From the NCBI GenBank assembly GCA_020055645.1, contig CM034546.1, positions 65,348,001-65,412,000 on the forward strand: a DNA stretch of 64,000 nt, given 5' to 3'. The DNA is from Tomocerus qinae (lineage: Eukaryota; Arthropoda; Collembola; Entomobryomorpha; Tomoceridae). The translations under genes were made by a program, and so were the position numbers. The notes below the pieces were generated by a model, which worked only from the letters and a program-made list of their open reading frames with translations, had not been told where the DNA came from and did not search any database. Numbering within the stretch: the first letter of the stretch is position 1; the number at the start of each line of letters is the position of its first letter. Of the stretch, positions 50,785 to 62,875 are shown one piece after another.

Positions 50785-53250
50785 ATGACTATTTGGAAAA
50801 GTGAAAGATTATTAGGGATTATTCTTATTGCTATTTTCAGCATTCAAAGAATTGTTTGTGCTGGGAAATTAGAAAATTTATTTTCAACAGAGAAGGATTG
50901 CTACATCAATATAATCATTTACGAAACGTTTTCCACACAAGCTACAGAGGTAATAGAAGAGCTGATTCAAACAAAAACTCCATATTCTCTCACGAATGTT
51001 AATTCTCTGAAAAGGGTTTCATTTCAAAACTACAAGAACATTACAAAACAGAAAATGGAATCACAGATGTATCAAAAAATCATAAAATCATTTAAGTGTA
51101 CCATTCAAAAAAGACAAAAGATTATACGTTCACCTTATTGGAAGAACCGATTTAAGTGTTTTGTGCATTTTTCTGTGAATATGAATTCAAGTAACTCGCT
51201 TGACTTGGCACTGACCAGATATATAACTCAATATGTAAGTGCTCAGTTCAGGTTTAATAAATTCAATAAATTTAAAAAACCTTATCTATCATTAGGGTTA
51301 ACTTGCTATGATTGGCAGTACATTTTCGAGGATTACACATTTGTTTATTTTTTCGTTAAAAAAGAAATTTTGGGCAGTCTGGAAAACCAGACAAGATTTT
51401 TGAATGATATTGAATTTCATTTTTCTGGATTACGTGGACATTATTTCGTCAGGTCGTTGTTACAAGAAGATAGCAGGATATTTTTTATTTGTGGGAAATG
51501 TCAGCTTCGAATAATGAAAACAAATACTGAAAAACTAAATAAATTTGTGGACAGTTTGGTTCTTTCATACAGTGGAAATTCTCTTGACGGGGCACTTTTG
51601 AGGAAGACGCGAGCAAACGCTGCGTTGAAAAGTAATTACTTCACAGAAAAAATGTATTCAGCTGTCAATCGTTTTCCAAATCTGAGACAACATTATTGTG
51701 GGCCACTATTAGAGAACGAACACTTTTCAACGGCTTTCATAGGAAACAAGATCGACGTGGCCGTTGTTTTATCTTCAATTGCGCTTTCCAGTTTCCCTAA
51801 TATAACAATTGGCACACTTGGATGCAAAACGATTGACAGGATAAAGTTATTCCATATTAGATACGAAAATTCAATCGACAAATCTATTATTGCTAATTTT
51901 CCAAATAACCTAATTACAACCAACTCAGATAGTTATGGATACATATCGTGTGTGGTTCTGGAGGATGAGAGTCTGTCATTCTACGGCTATATCCGTCCAT
52001 TTGATCTCTCTGCTTGGATTGGAATTCTGTTGACAATATTTATTGTCACAGTCTTTCTTCAATTGACATTATATTTGAAACACAATAGAGCATATCCATT
52101 CATTCTGCTGTGTTATTCCTACGTTGTGGATAACAGCTACCATCTGCCGAAAAGTCTTGAGAAGCTATTTTGGCTCAAGTTAGTTTTGGGCCCATTTCTA
52201 TTGATGTTTATAATCCTCACAAATGGCTACACTGGAATCGTCATCACGGATTTAACAGAGCCAAGACCTGTTCGACAAATTGAGTCGTTTAAAGAAATTG
52301 CGGATTTGGACGATATTTCCGTTGTCAGTCCACTGAAAGGAGAATCACCATTCCAACCATGGTTAATGCCAGCTAGTGAACAGAAATATACATTGTTCAA
52401 CTACTACTGTTATATTTATTTGAACCAAACACCAAATGATAATCGAAGTATGCAGGTTAAAAATACTAAAATCTGTCGCTCAATTAGTTTCATCTTAAAA
52501 AATCTGACGTTTCAAGATGTTTCAATAGACATCGTTAAATCAGCGTTCGATTATGCCAATCGATTTGGTGATAGTCAAAAACAATTTCTGTTATTTGATG
52601 ATTCAGTATATTTCTCTAAATTTAGCAAACAGCTATATTCTATTTTGAACAAGATTAGTATCCCATTAATATCCCCAAGATTTTCTTTCCAACATTGGAT
52701 TGCCCAATGCAATCGATCAGTGTTTGTGGATAGACAGAGCCAAATTCATCGATTTTTAAACGATTCTTATTGGGATATTGGAAAGAAGGGGATCAAACCA
52801 AAAAGAAAATTGTACGTTGGAGTTCCAGATGACAATACAATTACTCTTGGAATGTCAATCTATAGCACGTTTCTTTTTCTTGAAGAATACATGAAAGGAA
52901 AGCTTAATACTTTGTCCGAATCTGGTCTCTACGCAAAATGGATGGATGTCTTCAATAATTTTAATTTTACGCAATGTCAACATTGTTTCGAGAAACACCA
53001 ACCACGCCCTTTGACTTTTTATAATTCTAACATTTTCACTATTTTTGCTATTTATTTAGCTTGTTTAATTTTGTTCTTTTTGGCATTTTTCTGGGAAGTT
53101 AAATATGTTGTGGGGCATGCAATTCTTGTTAAGATTTCCAATGTCAATATTAGTAACGTTAATACAATATTTTGGAATGTTTGGCAAAAAAAATATAAAC
53201 GCTTAGCCCTTACCATCGAAAGATGGCTCACGACAATAAGGGCGTGTTGA
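50785..53250 (+). CDS. Divergent ionotropic receptor, 821 aa, tandem copy 2
   Basis: Intronless paralogue of 47262-49673, sharing the signal segment, the FSTEKDCYINIIIYETFSTQ start of the ectodomain, the membrane segments and TDLTEP. It differs mostly in the pore-loop stretch between the first and third membrane segments, where the residues after LYLK are largely different. The C-terminus is about 25 residues longer because a frame difference near 53115 removes the stop used by copy 1. Tandem duplication included at least 450 bases of upstream DNA. Confidence 0.88.
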   Translation: MTIWKSERLLGIILIAIFSIQRIVCAGKLENLFSTEKDCYINIIIYETFSTQATEVIEELIQTKTPYSLTNVNSLKRVSFQNYKNITKQKMESQMYQKIIKSFKCTIQKRQKIIRSPYWKNRFKCFVHFSVNMNSSNSLDLALTRYITQYVSAQFRFNKFNKFKKPYLSLGLTCYDWQYIFEDYTFVYFFVKKEILGSLENQTRFLNDIEFHFSGLRGHYFVRSLLQEDSRIFFICGKCQLRIMKTNTEKLNKFVDSLVLSYSGNSLDGALLRKTRANAALKSNYFTEKMYSAVNRFPNLRQHYCGPLLENEHFSTAFIGNKIDVAVVLSSIALSSFPNITIGTLGCKTIDRIKLFHIRYENSIDKSIIANFPNNLITTNSDSYGYISCVVLEDESLSFYGYIRPFDLSAWIGILLTIFIVTVFLQLTLYLKHNRAYPFILLCYSYVVDNSYHLPKSLEKLFWLKLVLGPFLLMFIILTNGYTGIVITDLTEPRPVRQIESFKEIADLDDISVVSPLKGESPFQPWLMPASEQKYTLFNYYCYIYLNQTPNDNRSMQVKNTKICRSISFILKNLTFQDVSIDIVKSAFDYANRFGDSQKQFLLFDDSVYFSKFSKQLYSILNKISIPLISPRFSFQHWIAQCNRSVFVDRQSQIHRFLNDSYWDIGKKGIKPKRKLYVGVPDDNTITLGMSIYSTFLFLEEYMKGKLNTLSESGLYAKWMDVFNNFNFTQCQHCFEKHQPRPLTFYNSNIFTIFAIYLACLILFFLAFFWEVKYVVGHAILVKISNVNISNVNTIFWNVWQKKYKRLALTIERWLTTIRAC

Positions 53251-54897
53251 AACGCATATACCTATATTTTTTCTCATTTTCATGTAAGGTTAGTTTATCG
53301 GATGTCATATATTTTAGCAATTTGTAATGAATGCCAAGAAAACATATTAATAGCTAATTCATTACAGTTGCAATTTTGAGTTATCTTCAATTTTTTAATT
53401 ATAATAAACTTTATAGCCCTAGTTAAATTAAAGTTAAGTTTATTATAATTTTTGTTGCATTATTGTATATTGCTGTAATGTTCGTCATTATTAAAATCGT
53501 CTATATTTTTAATGTGTGATGGAATATGAAAGGCTATCCAGTTTTGTAGCGATTTTCGTCAACGTAATTTTATAATTATTGATAATTTTACCTTTAATGT
53601 TAGACAATCTTGGACAACTAAGTGGAAAATAATTGTTAATGCACTCCCTTGTATTTACTCTTTGTTATCGATTTCCATCTACCTACACAGATATACTATT
53701 ACTATTAATAAGTTAATAAATAGTACTAAATAAACGGTTTGTTCTAAAGCGATTTCAACTACATTCACAACATGCATAAAATATCATATCATATTACATC
53801 TAGTTCTAGTGCTAACGCACTCATATTAAAGTCATGCAATGTCAACACTGCATTAACTTGAGAAATCAAGCCCGGTTAGATAAATGTATATTAAACAGAA
53901 GGTACAACAAGTAACACACCTTGACGCATTACAGAAGCCAATAACCTCAGAAACGTAAGAGGATGCATGTATTGCATAGATAGTAGATTGAGAAACAAAA
54001 AATGCTGGATCTATATACAAGGTACAATTGAATGAAGTGCAGACGTAAAAAATGTTCACGAGCAATCTGATGCGTGTGCACATGGTAAATTTCCTATAGA
54101 TGAGAATTGAGAGATGCTTCACTAAAAACTCTCGAAGGGAAGATTGGACTTCAGAAAGACAAAAACTCCGACAGTGTTGGCTGTGGAGATAAAACGAGTA
54201 CCCATTACTGTAGAATTGGAAACAAAAGATGAAAATCGTAAGGTAATTACTGTCTACGTTGGAACAAAAACGACGTATGCTTTATTACTTTGAATGACAA
54301 ATGAATTCTAATGTAGACATTGTATGCGTTTCATAATATTTTAACAGCCATCATATTATTAGCAAAACTGTGAAAGAATTTGCAACACTGGAGTAACTCA
54401 CCCCTCTCTGAGTCAGAAACCAGTCACAACAATAATATGCAACAGAGATTCGCAAGTTTCATTCAGTATGTCATTTGCACTGCTATGCTGTAGGGAGATG
54501 TGAACTCCGTTTTCTCACACTAACTATTCACCCTTGATAATCATCCTTAAATGTTTGTTAAATATAACTGTAGTCTAACATTTTAACTACCCTACGCATT
54601 ATTAACCGGTGAGGCAAACGTATATACATAATATTAATATTAATACGTTTACATTAATTAGTAGTTATATTAATAACTATCAAATACATATATTAATCAT
54701 TGAACTTTTTTAATTGGCATGATAACGGAATTAACTTTCATATGATTTTTATTTTATACTCAGATATAACATTTAAAACTTATTTATAAATATAACCAAA
54801 TTAAATGTATATATTAATTCACTATTGCACTTGGGATTAATAACTCGATTTTGTATAAGTAATTATTCAATTAACTTTTGTATTATGATAAGGTACC
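53251..54897. other. Intergenic
   Basis: AT-rich spacer upstream of the GTPase/NB-ARC gene, with short ATTA/TAATA runs near 54630-54690. The 89-codon frame at 53853-54122 has no recognisable content. No other signal is seen. Confidence 0.5.
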
Positions 54898-57800
54898 ATG
54901 AATGGAAGAGTTGTGCAAATTCTGGGTCCAAGAGAACAATCTTTTAATTTGGACACGGATGTATTATTTGACATACTAACGAAAATCGGTTCTTGCCGTT
55001 TTGCAATTTATTCAATAAATGGACCCAGACGATCAGGAAAATCTTTTCTTTTGGACAAATTCCTTTATTACATGCAAAATACGGAAGAAAAAGACTGGTT
55101 TGAAAACTCCTTAAAGTCGAAAAATGAATTTTTTGAAACTAATCGAACACGAAGCAAAGGCGGTATAAATATTTGGTCTGAGCCAATATTCATTCACCAC
55201 GAAGGAGAAGAAATTGCGGTTTTGCTCATGGATTGTAATGAAACTTTGCAAGTTGGAGATGACGAAACGACCTTGAGAGACAACTTTTCTGTTTTTGCCT
55301 GGAGTCGTTTACTAAGCTCCGTTTTCATCTACAACAGCATGAGAGGCTTGGACCAACAGGCTATGCAATCCTTTCGTGCATCTCAAGATTACTTGGACCA
55401 TCAACTGACGCACGACGATAACAGGTTTTCATGTAGCATGTTACTATGTTAATTTATATCATGTATATTGTTATTTATATTTTTTGATTTAATAATAATC
55501 AAGACACGACTTGCTTTTGGTATTTTAAGTTTGCAGACAGAAATGAGGATATTTTCTCTGTTAAAGTATATAATATTATAAGTACTAGACGTTCTTAAGT
55601 CTTTTTCCAGATAGCCATAAAATAATTACGAATAACGTTGGCATAGAATATTTGTAACTTATGTTGATGCGAATTACCTATACGAAATGATAACAATATT
55701 GGTAAAGGATTACATTCTCCTTCTCAATATATCCATTTTTTGCAATATTTTTGTAAATCCTTTAAAACCTGATTTAGTACTAGTGACCGTCAGTCATTTT
55801 ACTTGTTCTTACTAGTGACCCATACTATTTCTTGTACAAAGTATACCAAAAATGATATGTTAACAAAGTTATGCTTGTTCACAGTAATTTAATGCTGAAT
55901 GAATTTATATATTAGATTCGGGAAAGGGAATCAAAACTGGGCGTTGCTACTTCGAGACTGGAGCTTGGCGGATTATGATTTTGGATACTACAATCCCAGG
56001 AGTTGCTCAAAACAAATACAAAATATAATTTCCAAATTAGGTTCAAGCACTTCACTCTTGCCATCAGAAGATGTGTTTAAACAAGAAAAAATAGCAGAAA
56101 TGCTTGAAGATGCATCTGCTTATTTGCTTCCACATCCTGGAAACTCATTTGCTATGTATTCCAAGGAGAATAATTTGGATCCCTTATTCTCAAAATACGC
56201 AAAACAATTTGTAGAATTGATGACTCAACAATTGACGCTGAAGGAATTTAAAAATGGGTGTTTAGTAACTGGGGAAGAATTTAAAGATCAGATAAAGGTT
56301 TGGAGTGAGATTTTAACCTGCGAGAAGATTCCTTCGAGTATTTTGGATACCAAATTGACCAGGTAAATAATAAAACACTTTATGTAACAAATCATTTAAT
56401 AATGTAGGTTTTTCTATGGTAATTATTTCTCTATACGTTTGCTAATGCCCTCCACAAATGATATGAATTCAGTTATTTGTATACTAATAATTAGGTAACA
56501 TTTAATATATGTGAAAAAATGTGTATAGTGTTTAGTTTGTTTTCTTATAATACGACATTGAGTAGATTTTTTAATCTAAATATATACTAATGTAAAATTG
56601 ACTAATAAATTTCTATCGTATATAGGGGTCCAAATAATTGTGAAGTCCACGAAAACTTAAAGAATGGATATTCAGATGAGAAAAATTCAAACGAGTTAAA
56701 ACACATTGCCAAAACACCAAAATCACAGATGTCAAAAGGACAATTAAATGGACAAACACAAGTTGGTCGTAATAGGTTAGTGAAATACTAAATGATAATT
56801 TTATTTGGAAAGTTTTTGTGTCAATTTAAATATTATGGATTAATTTAGTAAGAGTCCGGTTAGCTTAGAAAATGGACATTCATCTATCAATAGTAAAGCA
56901 GTAGAAGCCGAATTTACCAAATCGCCACAAAGCTTTTCGTCATCAGTTTGTAAATCGGAAATCAATGAAGAGTAAGTAATTTAGTACTTATCAAATTCAA
57001 TAATGCCACGTTTGTTTGATAAATTTGCATAAAAATTATTTTGCTAGTTCTAGTATTTTCGAAAAGGAATTTGAACTGGATGAAGAAGAAAAATTACTTT
57101 TAGAAGATTGGGTCTGCTCCGGAAAATTGATATTCCTAAAGAATTTCAACTCTCTAATTTCAAAAGAGCTTCCAATTCAAAGAGAAGATCGAAAGTATCA
57201 AAAGTCGACTTTTGCATCAAAAGTTGTAGATACGACAATAGGGATAGGTGCAGCGGCCGGCATAGCTGCGACAGGTGCAGCAGCACCATTAGCTGGGGTT
57301 ATTGCTAAAGGATTGTCAAGAGTTGTTGTCGGAGGTTTGATGGAAAAGGTTGGAAATGTAGTATTGGGGAATCTTGATGAAAAGAAAAGGAAAAACCTTC
57401 TAAGTTGGACAAATACATTAAATAGTAAAGCCGAAAAAGAATTTGAAGTGATTGTTAGTACAGGAATGTCCTACATTTGCATAGCTTACAAAGATTTGTT
57501 GAAAACGGTCACTAACAACGATGACAATAAATTAGGCTTTTTCCACGATACAACTCGACGAATTTTCAACTATTTATCAGAACACGGCAGTGAAAACAAA
57601 CAACTTACTCCTGAGCTTCTCTTCCAAGCATTTTTAAATGGACGCTCAACATTTCAACCTCTAAGTAAAAAAAGAGGATTGGAAATAGAGTCAAAAGAGA
57701 AGAAATTAAATACGCAAGACGTTTTTGAAGGTGGAATCCTCATTTCTGAAAATGGGATGAGCAAATTTTACATTAAACAAGATGCAGACGAAAAGAAAGT

Positions 57801-60800
57801 CCCAAGTCTTAATGAATTTAGATATGTCTTCGAATTTGAAAATAAAACCGAACTGCTAAAAAGGTTTAAGAAGTTTGAGGCAAATAACTTATGTATACAA
57901 TTGCAAGAAGATTGGAGACGAATACCAAATGTTGTTCAAGAATTTATTTATGGTATTAACAAGCCAAAAGATTCTGATAGGAAAAACTCCGTTGATTTGC
58001 AAAAGGAGAATAATGCATTATTAAAACATATATGCGAACATATGAATCAAATCGGTAACAAGCAGGATCGTGACGATAATTCATTATTAACAGAAGAGAA
58101 ACTAATTCAAAAATGGTGGCCAGAGAGAAAAGTTTTGGTGAACGCGTTCTACGAACGAAAATTGGACGGAAAAACAATTATTGAGCATATAATGGAGTTA
58201 TTGTTGGCAGCTAGCAATAAAATGGTAGTAATTACTCAAAAGACCAAAGTTTCTGGTTTGGGTGGAATTGGAAAGACTATTACAGCTAAATGGTTTGTTA
58301 ATTACTACCAAGACGATTACGAACATATCATTTGGATTGACAGCGGTGAAGAAAGTTTGTTAAAATCATTTAAAGACTTGGCCAGGGATTTAAAAATTAA
58401 TTACCGTCACGAACTAGATCTGAAAAATTTAGCGAGAAAATGTTTCGAGAAAATGTGGGAATCTAAATGTCTGTGGGTATTTGACAATGCAGAAAGATAC
58501 CAAGGAGAGCTTGGAATTAAAGATCTACTCCCGCAAAATGAATCTAATTTCCACTGCATCATTACATCAAGAAATACTGAATGGGGTAACAAAACGGGAC
58601 ACGCAATCACCAATTTCCAAATGGATGTATTCGGAATTAACGAAAGCTATGAATTTGTTAAGAATGCATTAAATCCTGACATACAATTCAAAGATAGCGA
58701 ATTAAAAACACTTTGTGACATGCTGGGGAATTTACCTTTAGCACTCCAGCTAACAGTAGCTACCCTTAATAATGGAAAACTAGGTATAAAAGATATGATA
58801 AGCAAAGTCGACTCGTCAGCCAACATTTTTAACGAAAAATTTGATGACTACGAGAAAACAATAAATAAAAACATGCAGATTTCCTTAGATTTAATTCAAA
58901 AGGAACCAAAAGGAAAAATCGCTTTTGATCTACTCACAATATTTGGCTACGTTCGTCCAGATGATGTGGATGCGGAATTTTTGCAACGTGTTGGGAATAT
59001 CAAGAAAGCAGATTTAATGGAAGCTATTGAATTGTTAGAGAAATATTCGCTGGTAACGAAAACTGGGACAGATACAAAGATGACCCACAATGACAGTTTC
59101 TGGAACAAAGTTCTTTTCCGTAGTCAAAGTGTTGAAGTTGATCTTCTGAGCATGCACAGACTTTTGCAGCAAACTATTAGAATCAATGGAAAAGACAATG
59201 AAAGAAAAGTGTTGAAAAAGATTTTGCAGTGCGAAGGCTATTTGGAATACAAAATGCAGCCTTACACTTATGCAGATGAAAAACTCAAGAAAGAATTTCG
59301 AAGCATTGGAGCCCAGTTGATTGATCAGATACAACTGGAAAAATTAATTGCCTCTGGGAATTTTGATAAAGCAGTTGCTTTGGCAAAATTCATTTCACAC
59401 GAGAGTCAATCTTCTGCATCGTTGTATAATTATGCCGTTTGTCTGGAAAAATTTGGAGAGACAAAAGAAGCATTAGAAATATTAAATAATCTACTTTTGG
59501 AACTAAAGAAGAAAGACGAATCTGAACTCAGTTTCAACGAAGAGAATGGTATTGATCTAATGGATCTGAACGAAAAGCTAACGAAATCTACCGTTTGGCA
59601 TAAAATAATTTCAATTCACACAAATCAACTTCACACATTATTTAATCAAAAACTATTTAGTGAAAGTCTTACACCAGCAAAATATCTGAGCAGCGTGCTT
59701 CAATCTGCAGCAGCGACTGTTAATCATGCAATATGCCTTAGCAAATGTGGTAAACCAGAAGAAGCGTTAGATCTATTAGAAAAGCTTTACCCAAAAGTTG
59801 AAAAACCAACTCAAATATCCGAAAATGTAGAATTTGATATTCTTTTGGCCCTAAGTCGATCTGTTGACAAATTGATGGTTAAAACTCAAATATTTTTTCT
59901 TCGACTTACTTCATTAGAATACGATCTAGCATCTGACGTTTTCGAAGATATTTTCGAACTTATTAAGTTCAGGAAAGAAAATCAAAGTTTACAGCTATTA
60001 AATTTGACATATCTGATTAGTATCCTCAAAAAATCAAATATTCAAGGATATTTTTTTACTTTCACTAACGGGAATGTCAGATTGGAATTAAGTAGGAACA
60101 CTAAAGGGATTGAACTATGGGATTGTTGTATTCAAAAAAACGAACTACCAACCAATTTAGAAAGACTTATTTTGAATCGGGTTTTGTTTCTTGATCAAAC
60201 GGCTAGTATTTTACAAATATATAGAATGTCTTCGGAAATTGTCGGTAAAAATATGCGTTATTTACATTTAAACTGCTACACGGACATTATCATTTCATTA
60301 GACGATGTGGCTCGTCTGCGCTTTCTTTATTTAAACGGTTGTACAATTTTGGTAGATAAAATTTTTACCAAAGTGACACCCAAGGAGCTTGGGTTACAAG
60401 ATATCAATTTCATTCGGGCAGATAAAAACGCAGGAGAAGATACAGAATTTCATTTAAATGAGTTTTTCAATTTCATGCAAATCCGAAAATTAAAACTTAG
60501 TGGAAGCAGCAACAAAAAGAATTTAGTATTTGATATCAATCAGCGAACGGCTGTAAATGAAAATAGATTTTCTGTCCTGGCATCACATTGCAAGAGAAAA
60601 TTCGCCGTGCAAGTAGAAGAAATCCCTTCGGTTGAATATCTTCATTTAAACGAGTGCTCCTTAATTTTGCGACATGGTTATCGAGTGTCCCCAAAAGAAC
60701 TTCAGGTTGAAGACGTAAAATTCATTCGGTACAACGATGATGCTTCAGATGTTCACTTGAAGGAATTTGTCGATTTAAAAAATATTCACAAACTAAATCT

Positions 60801-61386
60801 TTTCGATAAAGATATTTGGGTTGACATGTCAGACGAAATTTACATCGACTCGGTTACCTTATGGGAACCAAAATTGTTCAATTTAGAAATTGCCAAATGG
60901 AGTGTGAAGAAATTCAGCTGCTACCAATTTCCTCTTATGTCTAAAAATCTAATGACCATCAAAGAAATGGAAATACACGGATCTTTCTTGCAGCCAGTTT
61001 TAATAAACCTCTCCGCAATTCCAGAAAGTGTAGAGGTACTTACTTTAGGGGAAGGTACTAAAGTTAAAGGAACAAATTATAGTTCTACCAATTTAAAGTA
61101 TTTAAATGTAGTGAACAGAAATGCGTCCTGTTTGATTCTGTTTAACAAATGTGTTAGTTTGCTAAAAATTCAGTGTCAGTGCTTAACCGAAGAAGATATA
61201 TCAGCAGTACTCAAATATTTGAAGAAACCCCATAAAACGGTGCTCATTGGAAGTTTCACCTGGAAAAATGATGCCCATTTCAAAAAGTCCCCTTTTGCTA
61301 AACTTGTTAATAGAAAATCTGAATACTACCACTTTGAAAACTCAAAAGGAGTGGCAGTGGAGAAACAGCAATTTATAGCTTATTAG
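54898..61386 (+). CDS. GBP/atlastin-type GTPase fused to NB-ARC / TPR-like / LRR-like, 5 exons, 1861 aa
   Basis: The model is join(54898-55424, 55916-56362, 56626-56775, 56849-56971, 57048-61386); all GT-AG, phases agree. Residues 1 to about 235 are a GB1/RHD3-type GTPase domain: start with VVQIL...FNLD, P-loop GPRRSGKS (42-49), switch-like TRSKGGINIW (84-93), and RDW at 189-191. The G3 position reads DCNE (112-115) rather than DxxG. LLPHPG and helices to about 324 match the atlastin middle region. A polar linker, a Gly/Ala-rich segment (about 478-523), NB-ARC with GLGGIGKT (about 816-823), FDNAE and MHRLLQ (about 1117), TPR-like units, and irregular LRRs follow. The C-terminal block resembles that of the CARD gene. 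The first donor (GTTTTC) is weak; exon 5 has a twin acceptor. AATAAA is near 61446. Confidence 0.82.
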
Positions 61387-62200
61387 AATTAGATACATAC
61401 TATTACGTTACTATTACTATTATAACACGTTTATAAGCATCACTAAATAAATAAAGGCGAATTTTTAAATTTTAGGAGCATAATACTTGAATGAGTAATG
61501 AAGTTTACATTTACATGAATAGTTTACATTTAAAAATTAGTAACTGCGACTGACAGCATAAAATTTCTCTACTATAAACAATTTTGGATTTTGGGCTGGA
61601 GTTTTTGTATTTAAAATATTAAATTACACTGCTAACAAATCATACAGGCAAAATGTTACATTGTCTAAACGAAGATTTAGTAAACATTTTTATGCATAAT
61701 ATGTAGAAAGAAACCACGATGTAACAACAATGATAATAATCTCTATGTAATAAACACAGAAGGAAAAAAAATTACCAATAATATATCTATCTATGTATCT
61801 ACTCTCGCGTTTTTTTAAACTGGACGAAAAAAATGCTGCGTCCCAGGCTTCATGTTAAAGTAGGCTAAAATGAGGCGCAGAATTTTTTTCGTCTATGGCT
61901 ACACAATATATACGTATTTCCAGTAGGAGAGCCTAGGGAACCTGCATATATTGCGTAACGCAAAACGCACTCCCCCCATGTGTAATGCAAGTGCTGATTG
62001 CAACACTTTTGAGTACCATCTCCGCCCATCAACTGCACACGTAATATATGCATGTACCTTAGAAGCAAAATTCGCGAACCCAATTCCTCTAAACAACCGA
62101 AATCTTTAGTAGTTTCATCACTATCACTATCACTACTAAAGATAATCGTCTTGTTCGAGTTGCGCGGTGAAATTCGGTATGTCGGTATGTATGTCAGTAT

Positions 62201-62386
62201 CAAGCACGTATCCAGGAATTTGACCTAGGGGGGGCACACCAAAATATATTAGTAAAATTATGGCATATTCGCGCGAAGCGCGAAAATTTTTTGGATTTTT
62301 AACCTTTATTGACAAAAAAATCGTCTTTTTCTGGTAGCTTAGGGGGGGCCCGGACCCCCCCGGCCCCCCCTCTGGATACGTGCTTG
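62201..62386. mobile_element. hAT-type MITE, 186 bp
   Basis: The termini are CAAGCACGTATCCAG and its perfect inverse, with a perfect 8-bp duplication GTCAGTAT (62193-62200 and 62387-62394). The interior has a G-run, a GCGCGAAGCGCG motif shared with the 46056-46746 element, and a second G/C-run pair. Confidence 0.93.
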
Positions 62387-62689
62387 GTCAGTATGTATGT
62401 ACTATCGTGCATCAAATTAATGTTTTCAATAATGTACCCCAACGCATACCTCCATGTACTAAATATAACATATATTTCATAACAAAGCAGTTCATGCGTT
62501 CTGTATGCAAATATTTCCAGCTTTCGGTGCGCTTAAGGTTGCTATTATTTCACGTGCGGGAAAATTTAAAATTTAGCCATTTAAATTGTTGAAATTATGA
62601 TACAAAACAATATACAATTGCCAAGCACCTCCTTCCTGTCCGGAGATACGGTCAGTTTCCTAAAACAAAATTCCCTACACCTATCAATG

Positions 62690-62875
62690 TAAAATCTCTA
62701 CCTCCGACGCCGACCCACTAAATGAGAAACCATGAAAAGTTCAATTAGAAAAAAGCTATGCATCTGAAATACTTTCTTCTCATCGTACAATATTGTCCCC
62801 GGAATACGCACTAGCTTTATTTATAACAGGACCTAGGTCCTGTGACCGGCTAGTATTATTATAACATCAAAATAA
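62690..62875. repeat. Dispersed repeat, copy 2
   Basis: Counterpart of 45709-45905, same orientation, diverged by scattered substitutions and small indels. Confidence 0.7.

Noticed and set aside
53853..54122. 89-codon Cys-rich frame
   Set aside because: No signal peptide or regular Cys pattern supporting a small secreted protein.
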